Positions 34,843 through 44,454 are shown, numbered from the stretch's first letter. The stretch is 64,000 nt of DNA from Candidatus Lachnoclostridium pullistercoris (GCA_019119775.1 DWWL01000044.1:1-64000); one strand, 5' to 3'. Made by a program: numbers and translations. The notes: generated from the letters alone by a model not told the origin.

Positions 34843-35420
34843 TCCTCCCTCTCCTTTCCCCGCTCACGGCTGATCTTTTCCAGGCAGTCGTTTTTTACAG
34901 TCTCCTGAAGCTCTCTGGTGTAGGGGGAAAAGCTGCACTGCTCCTTTCCGTACACCAGATTTTTTTCATATTCCAGAGGAAGCCAGGTGGAAATGGGCGC
35001 CTCGTTGTGCTGGATGATCGTCTCCATCCGGTCCAGGGCCTTGTAAAGGCGGGCCTCATCTGTCTCCTGGGCATCCATCTCCTGATAGAGAGCCTTCATC
35101 TCCCCGCAAAACGGCTGGGGAAGGGTGTCTACCCAGTCTGACAAAAGGGTTCTCTCCCTCTCCTCATCCTCCTCTGTCTTCACAAAGGCGGGGATATCTC
35201 CCGTAAAGGCTTCTCCCAGATCATGGATCAGGCACATCCGGATCACCTTGTCCATGTCCAGATCCGGGTACTCGTCCTTCACAAAATATGCCATCAGCGT
35301 CAGGCGCCAGCTGTGCTCCGCCACGCTCTCATGACGGCCGCGGGACGTCCAGGAGTGGCGGGTGTTGTTCTTCAGCTGTTCTGCAACTTCCAGGGCATTA
35401 AGCAGTGCTCTGATCTCCAT
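34839..35420 (-). CDS. HD-domain hydrolase, YfbR/HDDC2-like
   Basis: A 193-residue HD-domain protein with HESVAEHSWR (about 29-38), IHDLGEAFTGDIP (about 69-81) and Asp in KALDRMETIIQH. The layout fits the YfbR/HDDC2 5'-deoxynucleotidase group, which removes phosphate from dNMPs; the exact substrate cannot be read. AGGAGGATCT precedes the ATG. It is the first gene after a folded leader and a predicted promoter at 35528, and overlaps miaA by 4 bp. Confidence 0.85.
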   Translation of the reverse strand: MEIRALLNALEVAEQLKNNTRHSWTSRGRHESVAEHSWRLTLMAYFVKDEYPDLDMDKVIRMCLIHDLGEAFTGDIPAFVKTEEDEERERTLLSDWVDTLPQPFCGEMKALYQEMDAQETDEARLYKALDRMETIIQHNEAPISTWLPLEYEKNLVYGKEQCSFSPYTRELQETVKNDCLEKISRERGKEREE

Positions 35421-35444
35421 AGATCCTCCTATTCTCCAGGTTCT

Positions 35445-35533
35445 GCACCGGCCCCCTTCTTCGTGCTGTATACAATATATGCGCCAGGGGCGCAGAATAG
35501 ACGAAGTTTTTCCCGGCCGGTGCTCCTAGTATA
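35445..35533 (-). promoter_or_regulatory. Extended -10 promoter and long leader hairpin of the HD-miaA run
   Basis: Minus strand TGTTATACT is an extended -10 (35528-35536) with no good -35. The predicted RNA would start next to GCACCGGCC (35515-35523 complement), which pairs with 35445-35453 over 9 bp; inside, CTTCGT/ACGAAG (6 bp) and GCGCC/GGCGC (5 bp) pair in nested order. The leader of about 100 nt would thus be one long hairpin ending about 20 nt before the ribosome binding site. Confidence 0.6.
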
Positions 35534-35626
35534 ACATGGAATATATTGGGTATTTCTTACAATTTGCGTAAGATTTCTTGTTTACATAATTATTTTATGT
35601 CTACTTATCAGCCGCAAAGGCTTCAT

Positions 35627-37822
35627 TTACACAATCCTCTTGAATTTCTTCTCCAGCTCGTAGCGGCTCATGGATATGATGGTAGGCCTGCCGTGGGGAC
35701 AGGCGTAGGGATTGTCCAGGGTCAGCAGCTGATCGATCAGCTCGTTGGCCTCCGCCGCCGACATGGAGTGGTTGCCCTTCACCGCTGCCTTGCAGGACAT
35801 GGACGCCACCCGCTCGTAGATGATATCCGGGTCTGCCGCCGCCGAATCCTCGGAAAGCTGGTCGATCATCTCCATCAGAAGCTCCTTCTTGGCGATGGAA
35901 AACAGATTTCCCGGCACGCCGCTGACGGCGTACTCCCGCCCCCCGAAGGGCTCGATCTCAAATCCGATCCTGGTAAAGGACTCCCGGTATTTCTCCAGAA
36001 GCAGCTGTTCCTTCTCATTTAAAGTGAGAATAATGGGCGGGCTCACCGCCTGGGAGGTGAACTCCCGGTCCTTTAAGGACTTCATAGTCCGCTCGTAGAG
36101 CACTTTCTCGTGGGCCGCGTGCTGATCGATGATAAAGAGCTGGTCATTAAATTCCACCAGCCAGTAGGTGTCAAACAGCTGGCCGATCAGCTTGTGGCGG
36201 ACTCTGGACTCCGGCTCCAGCAGTTTTTCCCCGAAAAGGTCCAGCTGCTGCGGCTCCATGGCCTCCTTCCCCTTCTCCTGTCCGCCGGGGAAGGATGCGC
36301 CGGATGGGCTGCCGGACTCCGGCGGGGAAAGACGGCCGTCAGCCGGAATCTCCGGAGCAGATGTGGGCGGCAGAGCGCCTTCGCCCGCTGACGGGGCTGC
36401 TGCCTCGGAAAGCGGCGGCTCGGAAAGCGCAGACCCGGCAGCCGGCGGCTTGGAAAGTCCAGAACCGGAAATCGGCGGCTCGGAAAGCACAGGCCCGGAA
36501 AGCGCTGCCGCGGCCGGCGCCGGATCCGCCTCAGCCCGGGAAAACTTCTCCTGCAGGCTTCCCTCCTCCCGCCCTGTGTTAAAGGCGGATTGAAGTGCCT
36601 CCTGGGAAGCCCGGCCGCTCTTGACACCGGACGGAAACGTCCGCGGAGAATTTTCTCTTTCTCCGTAGGGCGCCCGCTCCTCCTTCACGCCCGGGCGGAG
36701 ATGAAACGCCTCCATCCGGGACCGCTCAAACGGCTCCAGGGAGTGCTCCTTTTTCTTCAGCTCCTCCGCCTGGCGGCGCAGGTCGTAAGCCGCCTTTTTC
36801 TCCTCCTTCTCCAAACTGACCTCAGGGATCAGTTCCCTGTGGGAGAGGGCGTTCTGGAGGGATGCCAGAACCATGCGGTAGATCCCCTCCCCGTCCCGAA
36901 ACCTCAGCTCCATCTTGGTGGGGTGGACGTTCACGTCCAGAAACTCCGGCTCGATCTCAAAATGCAGCAGGGTGAAGGGGTACTTGTGCTGCATCATAAA
37001 CGGCTTATAGGCCTCTTCTATGGCTTTGGAGATAATGCTGCTCTTAATGTATCTTCCGTTAATATAGTAGTTTTCATAGTTCCGGTTGCTTCTGGCAATC
37101 ACCGGCTTTCCGATATATCCCTTCAGCTTCACCGGCCCGCCGTCCGCGTTCACGGACAGCAGGTTGGAGGCGATCTCCCTGCCGAATACGGTGTAGATAA
37201 TGTCCTTTAAATTGTGGTTTCCCGAGGTGTGGAGCTTATTCTGATTGTTCTGGATAAAGCGGATGGACACCTCCGGGTGGGAGAGGGCGATTTTTTCCAC
37301 CAGATCGGCCACATGGGCCCCCTCCGTCTGGGCTGTCTTTAAAAACTTCCGGCGCACCGGCGTGTTGTAAAACAGGTTTCTGGCGATGAATGTGGTTCCT
37401 TCCGGAGCGCCCACCTCCTCGGAGGACTTCTCCTCCCCGCCCTCAATGCGGTAGCGCACCCCCGTCATTCCCTGGCTGGTCTTGGTGATCATCTCCACCT
37501 GGGAGACAGCGGCAATGCTGGCCAGAGCCTCTCCGCGGAATCCCAGGGAGGAGACGGTAAACAGATCCTCCACCGAGGAGATCTTGCTGGTGGCATGGCT
37601 CAGAAAGGCGGTGGGCACTTCCTCGGGAGGAATGCCGCAGCCGTTGTCCGTCACGCGGATGAAGGAGATTCCGCCGTCCCTGATCTCCACCGTCACCGCT
37701 GTGGCCTTCGCGTCGATGGCGTTTTCCAAAAGCTCCTTGACCACGGAGGCGGGGCGCTCGATCACCTCCCCCGCCGCAATCTTGTTGATCGTATTCTGAT
37801 CCAGTACTGTAATATGAGGCAT
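35627..37822 (-). CDS. mutL: DNA mismatch repair protein MutL
   Basis: A 731-residue MutL. The N-terminal GHKL ATPase has ENAIDAKAT, DNGCGI and GFRGEAL. The C-terminal half carries the endonuclease motif DQHAAHEKVLYE (DQHA-x2-E-x4-E), so this is a nicking MutL as in most Bacillota lacking MutH. A Pro/Ser/Gly-rich linker between about residues 430 and 540 includes three 10-residue repeats. It starts 9 bp after mutS. Confidence 0.96.
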   Translation of the reverse strand: MPHITVLDQNTINKIAAGEVIERPASVVKELLENAIDAKATAVTVEIRDGGISFIRVTDNGCGIPPEEVPTAFLSHATSKISSVEDLFTVSSLGFRGEALASIAAVSQVEMITKTSQGMTGVRYRIEGGEEKSSEEVGAPEGTTFIARNLFYNTPVRRKFLKTAQTEGAHVADLVEKIALSHPEVSIRFIQNNQNKLHTSGNHNLKDIIYTVFGREIASNLLSVNADGGPVKLKGYIGKPVIARSNRNYENYYINGRYIKSSIISKAIEEAYKPFMMQHKYPFTLLHFEIEPEFLDVNVHPTKMELRFRDGEGIYRMVLASLQNALSHRELIPEVSLEKEEKKAAYDLRRQAEELKKKEHSLEPFERSRMEAFHLRPGVKEERAPYGERENSPRTFPSGVKSGRASQEALQSAFNTGREEGSLQEKFSRAEADPAPAAAALSGPVLSEPPISGSGLSKPPAAGSALSEPPLSEAAAPSAGEGALPPTSAPEIPADGRLSPPESGSPSGASFPGGQEKGKEAMEPQQLDLFGEKLLEPESRVRHKLIGQLFDTYWLVEFNDQLFIIDQHAAHEKVLYERTMKSLKDREFTSQAVSPPIILTLNEKEQLLLEKYRESFTRIGFEIEPFGGREYAVSGVPGNLFSIAKKELLMEMIDQLSEDSAAADPDIIYERVASMSCKAAVKGNHSMSAAEANELIDQLLTLDNPYACPHGRPTIISMSRYELEKKFKRIV
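36414..36503. repeat. Three 30-bp in-frame repeats in the mutL linker
   Basis: Units start at 36414, 36444 and 36474 with GGCGGCT(C/T)GGAAAG and encode decapeptides of the type LSEPPxxGSx. They lie in the disordered linker between ATPase and endonuclease domains, where length variation is tolerated. Confidence 0.85.
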
Positions 37823-37831
37823 ACTCTTCTC

Positions 37832-40495
37832 CTATTTCCCGTCCCAGCGGTTCTTTAACCTGGTCTGAAGGCGGTACAGCGTGTTCAGCGCGTCGATGGG
37901 CGTCATGGCGCTTAAATCCATTTCGCCCAGTTCTTTAATGATGTCATCCTCCCGGACAGTGTCAAAGAGGGTCAGCTGAGCCAGCTCCACGTCATCCGGC
38001 TTCGGCACCGGACGGTGGGCGCCGGCGGCGGAGGCGCTCATGCCTGCAATCTCCTTTGCCCTGGCGGTGATATCCGCGTCGGCCAGCTCCTCCACCAGTT
38101 CCTTTGCCCGGCGGATCACCGGCTCCGGCACGCCGGCAAGCTTTGCCACCTGGATGCCGTAGCTTTTATCTGCCCCGCCCTTTACGATCTTCCGCAGGAA
38201 AACGATGTCGTCCCCCTGCTCCTTCACGGCGATGCAGTAGTTGTTGACCCCGCTTAAGGTCCCCTCCAGCTCCGTCAGCTCGTGGTAGTGGGTGGCAAAA
38301 AGTGTTTTCGCCCCCAGGATCTTCGTGTTGCAGATATATTCCACCACCGCCCAGGCGATGGCCAGCCCGTCGAAGGTGCTGGTGCCGCGGCCGATCTCGT
38401 CCAAAATCAGCAGGCTGTTTCTCGTGGCATTCCTTAAAATGTTGGCCACCTCCGTCATCTCCACCATAAAGGTGCTCTGGCCGGAGGCCAGGTCGTCGGA
38501 GGCCCCCACCCGCGTGAAGATCCGGTCGCACAGGCCGATGTTCGCCTCGTCCGCCGGCACAAAGCTGCCGATCTGGGCCATGAGGACGATGAGGGCCGTC
38601 TGGCGCATGTAAGTGGATTTTCCGGCCATATTGGGACCGGTGATGATGGAAATTCTGTTTTTCCCGTTGTCCAGATAGGTGTCATTTGCCACAAACAGGT
38701 CGTCCCGCATCATCTGTTCCACCACGGGATGGCGGCCGTTTTTGATCTGAATGACGCCTTTCTCATTGATCTTCGGCTTCGTGTAATTATTTCTGGTGGC
38801 CACCAGAGAGAGGGAGGCAAACACGTCAATGCCGGCGATGGCCTTGGCCGTCCTCTGGATGCGGACCACCTCCCCGGCGATCTTATCCCGCACCTGGCAG
38901 AACAGATCGTACTCCAGAGACACCAGCTTGTCCTCCGCCCCCAGGATCACGTCCTCCAGCTCCTTCAGCTCAGCGGTGGTAAACCGCTCCGCGTTGACCA
39001 GGGTCTGCTTGCGGATGAAGTAGTCAGGCACCAGATCCTTAAAGGAATTGGTCACTTCAAAATAATAGCCGAACACTTTGTTGAACTTGATTTTCAGGCC
39101 CTTGATGCCTGTCTTCTCCCGCTCTTTGGCCTCCAGCTGGGCCAGCCAGGTCTTTCCCTCCGTCTTCGCGTTTCTCAGCTGGTCGGCCTCCTTGTCGAAG
39201 CCTTCCCGGATCATATTTCCCTCCCGCACAGAAACCGGCGGCTCATCCACAATGGCGGAGGCGATCAGATCCCTCAGATCTTCCAGCGGGTCCAGATCCT
39301 CCCAGATCTTCTTTAAAATGGGGGAGGTAAACTCCTTTAGCAGATCCTTGATGAAAGGGAGCATCTCCAGAGAATTTTTAAAGGAGAGCAGGTCCCTGGG
39401 ATTAGCCGTCTTGTAGCTGATGCGGCCGATGAGCCGCTCCAGATCGTAAATGGAGTTTAAATATTCCCGCAGCTCTTCTCTTGATATGTAGTTTAAATTC
39501 AGCTCTTCCACCGCGTTCTGACGGTTTAAGATCTCCTCCCGGTGGATCAGGGGCTGCTCGATAAAGCTCCGCAGCAGCCTGGCCCCCATGGCCGTCTTCG
39601 TCTTGTCCAGCACCCAGAGGAGCGTTCCCCTCTTCTGCTTTTCCCTGAGGGTCTCCAGAAGCTCCAGGTTCCTTCTGGTGGAAATGTCCAGGATCATAAA
39701 CTGTCCCGTGGAGTAGGGCTTGATGGTGGTAATGTGGGAGAGATCGCTCTTCTGCGTCTCGTACATGTACTGCATCACCGCTCCGGCGGCGATGATCCCC
39801 GTCTGGTACTCTCCCAGCCCCAGGCCGTCCAGAGACGCCACCCGGTAGTGTTCCTTCAAAATGTTCCGGCAGGCATCATCAGAAAAGAACCGGGCGTCTA
39901 AGGGCGATAGATAAGCCTGACACCGGTTCTTTAATTCATCCATGTCTATGCCGGAAACGTAAAACGCGTTGTTGCACACGATCTCCGACGGGTTAAAATG
40001 GGCCAGCTCGTCAAAAAGCTCCCGCTGGCTCTTCACCTCCGTCACAAAAAAGTCTCCCGTGCTGATGTCGCAGGAGGCGATGCCGAAACAATCCCCCATG
40101 TAGACGATTCCCATGAGGAAATTGTTTTTCGTCTCGTCCAGCGCCTGGGAGCTGGTGAGAGTTCCGGGAGTCACCACCCGGATCACCTCCCGCCGCACCA
40201 GACCCTTCGCCAGCTTCGGATCCTCCATCTGCTCGGCGATGGCCACCTTGTATCCCTTCTGCACCAGTTTGGTCAGATAGGTTTCCACCGCGTGGTGGGG
40301 AACGCCGCACATGGGAGCCCGCTCCTCAAGGCCGCATTCCTTGCCCGTCAAGGTGATCTCCAGTTCCTTCGACGCGGTGATGGCGTCGTCAAAGAACATT
40401 TCATAGAAATCCCCCAGGCGGTAGAACAGGATGCAGTCCGGATACTGTTCTTTCGTCTTTTTATATTCAACCATCATTGGTGATAATTTTGCCAC
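37832..40495 (-). CDS. mutS: DNA mismatch recognition protein MutS
   Basis: An 887-residue MutS1. The mismatch-reading motif is FYRLGDFYEMF (about 25), the ATPase has GPNMAGKST (Walker A) and DEIGRGTST. Start is GTG 40495 with GGAGG 11 nt upstream, giving MAKLSPMMVEY, which aligns with other MutS starts; ATG is available six codons later. Operon order miaB-mutS-mutL is conserved in clostridia. Confidence 0.97.
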   Translation of the reverse strand: MAKLSPMMVEYKKTKEQYPDCILFYRLGDFYEMFFDDAITASKELEITLTGKECGLEERAPMCGVPHHAVETYLTKLVQKGYKVAIAEQMEDPKLAKGLVRREVIRVVTPGTLTSSQALDETKNNFLMGIVYMGDCFGIASCDISTGDFFVTEVKSQRELFDELAHFNPSEIVCNNAFYVSGIDMDELKNRCQAYLSPLDARFFSDDACRNILKEHYRVASLDGLGLGEYQTGIIAAGAVMQYMYETQKSDLSHITTIKPYSTGQFMILDISTRRNLELLETLREKQKRGTLLWVLDKTKTAMGARLLRSFIEQPLIHREEILNRQNAVEELNLNYISREELREYLNSIYDLERLIGRISYKTANPRDLLSFKNSLEMLPFIKDLLKEFTSPILKKIWEDLDPLEDLRDLIASAIVDEPPVSVREGNMIREGFDKEADQLRNAKTEGKTWLAQLEAKEREKTGIKGLKIKFNKVFGYYFEVTNSFKDLVPDYFIRKQTLVNAERFTTAELKELEDVILGAEDKLVSLEYDLFCQVRDKIAGEVVRIQRTAKAIAGIDVFASLSLVATRNNYTKPKINEKGVIQIKNGRHPVVEQMMRDDLFVANDTYLDNGKNRISIITGPNMAGKSTYMRQTALIVLMAQIGSFVPADEANIGLCDRIFTRVGASDDLASGQSTFMVEMTEVANILRNATRNSLLILDEIGRGTSTFDGLAIAWAVVEYICNTKILGAKTLFATHYHELTELEGTLSGVNNYCIAVKEQGDDIVFLRKIVKGGADKSYGIQVAKLAGVPEPVIRRAKELVEELADADITARAKEIAGMSASAAGAHRPVPKPDDVELAQLTLFDTVREDDIIKELGEMDLSAMTPIDALNTLYRLQTRLKNRWDGK

Positions 40496-40501
40496 TGTTT
40501 T

Positions 40502-42022
40502 TTAAACCTCCTGACGGCCCATGTAGTAGAATCCTCTGGACTCTTCCAGGTACACATTCACGATGGAGCCGATCAGGCTCTCATCCCCCGGAAAATGCAC
40601 CAGAGTGTTGTTGCTCATCCGCCCCGTCACGTAACCGTCCATGTGACTGTTTTTCTCCTCCACCAGCACCGGCTGCACCGTGTGCACGTCGCGGCCGCAC
40701 ACTTCGGAGGCGATCTGCTGCACTTCTTTTAACAGGCGGTCAAACCGGTCCTTCACCACCTCTTCCGGCACCTGGCCGTCCATGGACGCCGCCGGAGTTC
40801 CCGTGCGCTTGGAGTAGATAAAGGTGAACGCGCTGTCGTAGCGCACCTTTCTCACCACGTCCAGAGTATCCTCAAAATCCGCCTCCGTCTCCCCGGGGAA
40901 GCCGACGATGATGTCGGTGGTCAGGGAAATGTCGGGAATGGCAGTTTTGATCCGGTCCACCAGATCCAGATACTGCTCCTTTGTGTAGCGCCGGTTCATC
41001 TTCTTTAAGATCTCCGTGCTCCCCGACTGCACCGGCAGGTGGAGATGGCGGCAGATCTTTTTGGACTCCTTCATCACCTGGATCAGCTCGTCCGACAGAT
41101 CCTTCGGGTGGGAAGTCATAAAGCGGATCCGTTCAATGCCGTCGATCTGTTCCACCCGGCGCAGAAGCTCGGCAAAGCTGATGGGAGTGCTCAACGTCTT
41201 TCCGTAGGAATTGACGTTCTGTCCCAAAAGCATCACTTCCACCACGCCCTCGGAAGCCAGCCGCCTGATCTCATCCAGAATATCCTCCGGCTCCCGGCTT
41301 CTCTCCCGTCCCCTCACATAGGGGACGATGCAGTAGCTGCAGAAATTGTTGCAGCCGAACATAATGTTGACGCCCGATTTAAAGGAATATTTTCTCTCCG
41401 CGGGAAGATCTTCCACAATCTCCGAAGTTCCCTCCCACACGTCCACCTCCATGCGGCCGGTGGTCAGGCGGTCAAAGAGAAGCTCCGCCAGCTTGAAAAT
41501 ATTGTGGGTGCCGAAGATAATGTCCACGAAGCGGTAGCTTTTTCTGATTTTCTCCACTTCCTCCGGCTCCTGCATCATGCAGCCGCAGATGCCCACCAGC
41601 ATGGAAGGATGTTTTTTCTTCAGGCTGTGGACATAGCCTAAGTGGCCGTACACCTTCTGGTTGGCATTCTCCCGGACCGTGCAGGTGTTGTAAAGGACAA
41701 AATCCGCCTCCTCCGTCTCCGTTTCCCGGAAACCGGCCCTGATTAACAGGCCGGACAATTTCTCAGAATCTTTCGCGTTCATCTGGCAGCCGTAAGTCTC
41801 TATATGGAAGGTAGCGTAGGTCCCCTCCGCCGCCATGCGCTCCGCCGTCTCTTTCCCGTAACGGAGAGCGGCCTCCCCGTCCGAAAGCTCCGCCTCAAAG
41901 CGCGCCTTTAAGATCTCGCGGATCTGGTCGCAGAAATAAAGCTGGCGCTCCGGCTCTGTTTCCGGTGCCTGCGCCAGGATATGGTCTCTGTCAAATTCTC
42001 TGTTGCCTGATTTTATCATCAT
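40502..42022 (-). CDS. miaB: tRNA-2-methylthio-N6-isopentenyladenosine synthase MiaB
   Basis: The track ORF starts at 42121, but a promoter at 42123-42151 would begin RNA at about 42116, so ATG 42022 (or 42019) is the likely start, giving about 506 residues. The UPF0004 domain (TYGCQMNAKDSE), radical-SAM triad GCNNFCSYC and C-terminal TRAM domain are present, with two [4Fe-4S] clusters expected. It methylthiolates i6A37 made by MiaA. The first 60 residues before the UPF0004 domain are an extension common in clostridial MiaB. Confidence 0.94.
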   Translation of the reverse strand: MMIKSGNREFDRDHILAQAPETEPERQLYFCDQIREILKARFEAELSDGEAALRYGKETAERMAAEGTYATFHIETYGCQMNAKDSEKLSGLLIRAGFRETETEEADFVLYNTCTVRENANQKVYGHLGYVHSLKKKHPSMLVGICGCMMQEPEEVEKIRKSYRFVDIIFGTHNIFKLAELLFDRLTTGRMEVDVWEGTSEIVEDLPAERKYSFKSGVNIMFGCNNFCSYCIVPYVRGRERSREPEDILDEIRRLASEGVVEVMLLGQNVNSYGKTLSTPISFAELLRRVEQIDGIERIRFMTSHPKDLSDELIQVMKESKKICRHLHLPVQSGSTEILKKMNRRYTKEQYLDLVDRIKTAIPDISLTTDIIVGFPGETEADFEDTLDVVRKVRYDSAFTFIYSKRTGTPAASMDGQVPEEVVKDRFDRLLKEVQQIASEVCGRDVHTVQPVLVEEKNSHMDGYVTGRMSNNTLVHFPGDESLIGSIVNVYLEESRGFYYMGRQEV

Positions 42023-42122
42023 AGGAATAACCGTCCTCTTTCTATATGGAAATTCGCCGTTTTCCCCCGCCAGCCGGATTTCCAGGCAGAAAAAGGCCGG
42101 GGAGGAAAACTCAGATTTCATA

Positions 42123-42151
42123 ATTATATATCAACAGGTAAGAGAAATCAA
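42123..42151 (-). promoter_or_regulatory. miaB-mutS-mutL promoter
   Basis: Minus strand TTGATT, 17 nt, TATAAT. The 5' untranslated region to ATG 42022 would be about 95 nt. Only 8 bp separate it from the -35 of the divergent dehydrogenase promoter. Confidence 0.82.
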
Positions 42152-42158
42152 ACAAATC

Positions 42159-42187
42159 TTGCAGAACCTTTCCTTCTTTTGTATGAT
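42159..42187 (+). promoter_or_regulatory. Promoter of the D-2-hydroxyacid dehydrogenase gene
   Basis: TTGCAG, 17 nt, TATGAT on the plus strand, back to back with the miaB promoter. Confidence 0.72.
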
Positions 42188-42245
42188 AAAGCTGTCACGA
42201 AAACCTGAAACTGCGTTTTGGTTTAAGAAAGAAAGTGAGGAAGAC

Positions 42246-43208
42246 ATGAAAATCCTGATTGTTATGCCCTTTAACGACTCCCACAGACAGTATGTGGAAT
42301 CCATCGCGTCCGGCTGCCGGTGCGTTTACTCTTCCAGAGAGACAGTCACCCCAGAGGAAGTGCGGGACGCGGACATTATCCTGGGAAATGTTCCCCCGGC
42401 CCTTCTGGCCCAGGCGGAAAGTCTGAAATGGATTCAGTTAAACTCCGCCGGCTCCGACGCCTACTGCAAGCCGGGAGTCCTTCGCCCGGAGGTGCTGCTC
42501 ACCTGCGCCACCGGCGCTTACGGCCTGGCCGTGTCCGAGGGAATGCTCTCCATGACCCTGGCCCTGTGCCGCAAGCTGGATCTGTACGCCAAGAACCAGG
42601 CGGAGCACCTGTGGCAGGCCCAGGGAGCCATTACTTCCGTGTGGAACTCCACCACTCTGATCCTGGGCCTGGGCGACATCGGCAGAGAGTACGCCAGCCG
42701 CATGAAAGCCCTGGGCAGCTACACCATCGGCATCCGGAGAAACATTTCCCAGAAGCCGGACTATGTGGATGAGCTCCACACCATGGATGACCTGGATGAG
42801 CTGCTGCCGAGAGCCGATTTTGTGGCCATGTCCCTGCCCAGCACGCCCCAGACCCATCACCTGATGGATGAGCGCCGTCTGCTCCTGATGAAAAAAGGCA
42901 GCTACCTGATCAACGCCGGGCGCGGGGACGCGGTGGACTGCGCCGCCTTAAACGACGTTCTCCGAAAGGGCGTCTCCCTTGCCGGCTGCGCCCTGGATGT
43001 GACGGAACCGGAGCCTCTGCCCGCAGACCATCCCCTGTGGGACGCTCCCCGCACCATCATCATGCCCCACTGCGCCGGAAACTTCTTCCTTCCGGAGACA
43101 TTTGAGCGGGTGGTGCGCATCACCGGGAAAAATCTGGAGAAATTCCTGGCCGGAAACCTGGCGGAAATGGATAACATTGTCGCCCGCAGCGGCGATATCC
43201 GCCGGTAA
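42246..43208 (+). CDS. D-2-hydroxyacid dehydrogenase family protein
   Basis: 320 residues from ATG 42246 (MKILIVMPFND), with GAGG 5-7 nt upstream; the track ORF extends to 42003 through the promoter. An NAD-binding GLGDIG (about 140) and the catalytic Arg (INAGRGD), Glu (DVTEPEPLP) and His (MPHCAGN) are in place. The family reduces 2-keto acids to D-2-hydroxy acids; substrate is unknown. Single gene, not linked to a pathway here. Confidence 0.87.
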   Translation: MKILIVMPFNDSHRQYVESIASGCRCVYSSRETVTPEEVRDADIILGNVPPALLAQAESLKWIQLNSAGSDAYCKPGVLRPEVLLTCATGAYGLAVSEGMLSMTLALCRKLDLYAKNQAEHLWQAQGAITSVWNSTTLILGLGDIGREYASRMKALGSYTIGIRRNISQKPDYVDELHTMDDLDELLPRADFVAMSLPSTPQTHHLMDERRLLLMKKGSYLINAGRGDAVDCAALNDVLRKGVSLAGCALDVTEPEPLPADHPLWDAPRTIIMPHCAGNFFLPETFERVVRITGKNLEKFLAGNLAEMDNIVARSGDIRR

Positions 43209-43292
43209 AGGACGGTCAGATGGACACGCCTGCATGTCCGCCCGGCTCGCTTCCCGCGGGAATAAAGAATCTGTTAAATTTCCCAAATCCGC

Positions 43293-43322
43293 TTGACGGT
43301 TTTTGACGCCAATTTTTATAAT
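43293..43322 (+). promoter_or_regulatory. Promoter of the AI-2E-family gene
   Basis: TTGACG, 18 nt, TATAAT. The short leader holds GCAGC-AGAA-GCTGC (43332-43345), then AGGAAAGG (43346-43353), a CGGCC-TGAC-GGCCG hairpin (43358-43371) and the ATG at 43384. Confidence 0.75.
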
Positions 43323-43383
43323 AATCCCTGTGCAGCAGAAGCTGCAGGAAAGGATTGCGGCCTGACGGCCGTTATATAAGCAA

Positions 43384-44454
43384 ATGGATTCAAATAAAAC
43401 AGAAACTCGAAGAGCGTTTATCATCAACGTTATTTACTTTGTGCTCCTGGCGGGGATCGTTTTTGTCCTTCTGAGGAATTTTCTTCCCATGTTCGCCCCA
43501 TTTCTCATCGGATTTGTGCTGGCCTCTCTCCTGACGCCCCTGATCCGGCTGGTGTCCAGAAAGTGGAAGATCCGCCGCCAGACGGCAGCCGTGGCGGTTC
43601 TGATCCTCTGCTACGGGGTGATCTTTGCGGTCATCGGCTTTTTCGGCAGCCGTTTTATCGGCTTTCTCCAGGACCAGGCCATGAAACTGCCGGAATACTA
43701 CAGAAATTTTCTGGAACCAGGGCTTACCCAGCTCTCTGAGCGGATCCTGGCCAGTTTTCCGGAGTCGGGGGGAACAGTGGAAAGCCTTCTTGGCAGCCTG
43801 GAAAACAGCGTGCAGAGCGGAATCACCCAGATCTCCGGAGCTGCCATCAGCCTGGGGGCGTCCTGGATCGTGGGCTTTCCCGGCTTTCTGATCCAGCTGA
43901 TCTTCACGGTGATCTCCTCCTTCTTTTTCACCCTGGACTTAGAGCCTGTCACCAAATTTATCCTGCGGCAGTTCGGCCCGGAGCGCAGAAATATGATCCT
44001 GGAGATCGTCCTCAGCGCCAAGACTGTGATCTGGAAGATCCTCTGCGTCTATGCCCTCTTAATGACCGTCACCTTTTTTGAGCTGTATCTGGGATTTACC
44101 ATCTTAAAAATCCCCATGGCGCCCCTGCTGGCTCTCCTGGTGGCCATCGTGGACATTCTTCCCGTGCTGGGAACGGGCACGGTGCTCATTCCCTGGGGAC
44201 TGGTGCTCCTGATCCTGGGAAATACTTTCCTGGGCGTGGGCATCCTCATCCTCTATCTGGTGATCACCGTGGTGCGCCAGACTCTGGAGCCGAAGATCAT
44301 CGGAAGCCAGGTGGGCCTCCATCCCATCGTCACACTCCTCTGCATCTACGCCGGAGCCCAGCTCATCGGCGTGGTGGGGATCTTTGCCTTCCCGGTGATC
44401 GCCACAGTGATCAAGAAGCTGAATGACGAGGGGACGATCCATGTGATCCGCTGA
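43384..44454 (+). CDS. AI-2E family (PF01594) membrane transporter
   Basis: A 356-residue protein with about eight membrane helices in the order typical of the family: two N-terminal helices, a soluble stretch (about 90-155), then four to five helices ending GVVGIFAFPVIAT. The family includes TqsA and Na+/H+ antiporter-like members; the transported solute is unknown. No Shine-Dalgarno stands right before the ATG; the best one is 30 nt away behind a small hairpin, and an in-frame TGA rules out an earlier start. Confidence 0.85.
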   Translation: MDSNKTETRRAFIINVIYFVLLAGIVFVLLRNFLPMFAPFLIGFVLASLLTPLIRLVSRKWKIRRQTAAVAVLILCYGVIFAVIGFFGSRFIGFLQDQAMKLPEYYRNFLEPGLTQLSERILASFPESGGTVESLLGSLENSVQSGITQISGAAISLGASWIVGFPGFLIQLIFTVISSFFFTLDLEPVTKFILRQFGPERRNMILEIVLSAKTVIWKILCVYALLMTVTFFELYLGFTILKIPMAPLLALLVAIVDILPVLGTGTVLIPWGLVLLILGNTFLGVGILILYLVITVVRQTLEPKIIGSQVGLHPIVTLLCIYAGAQLIGVVGIFAFPVIATVIKKLNDEGTIHVIR

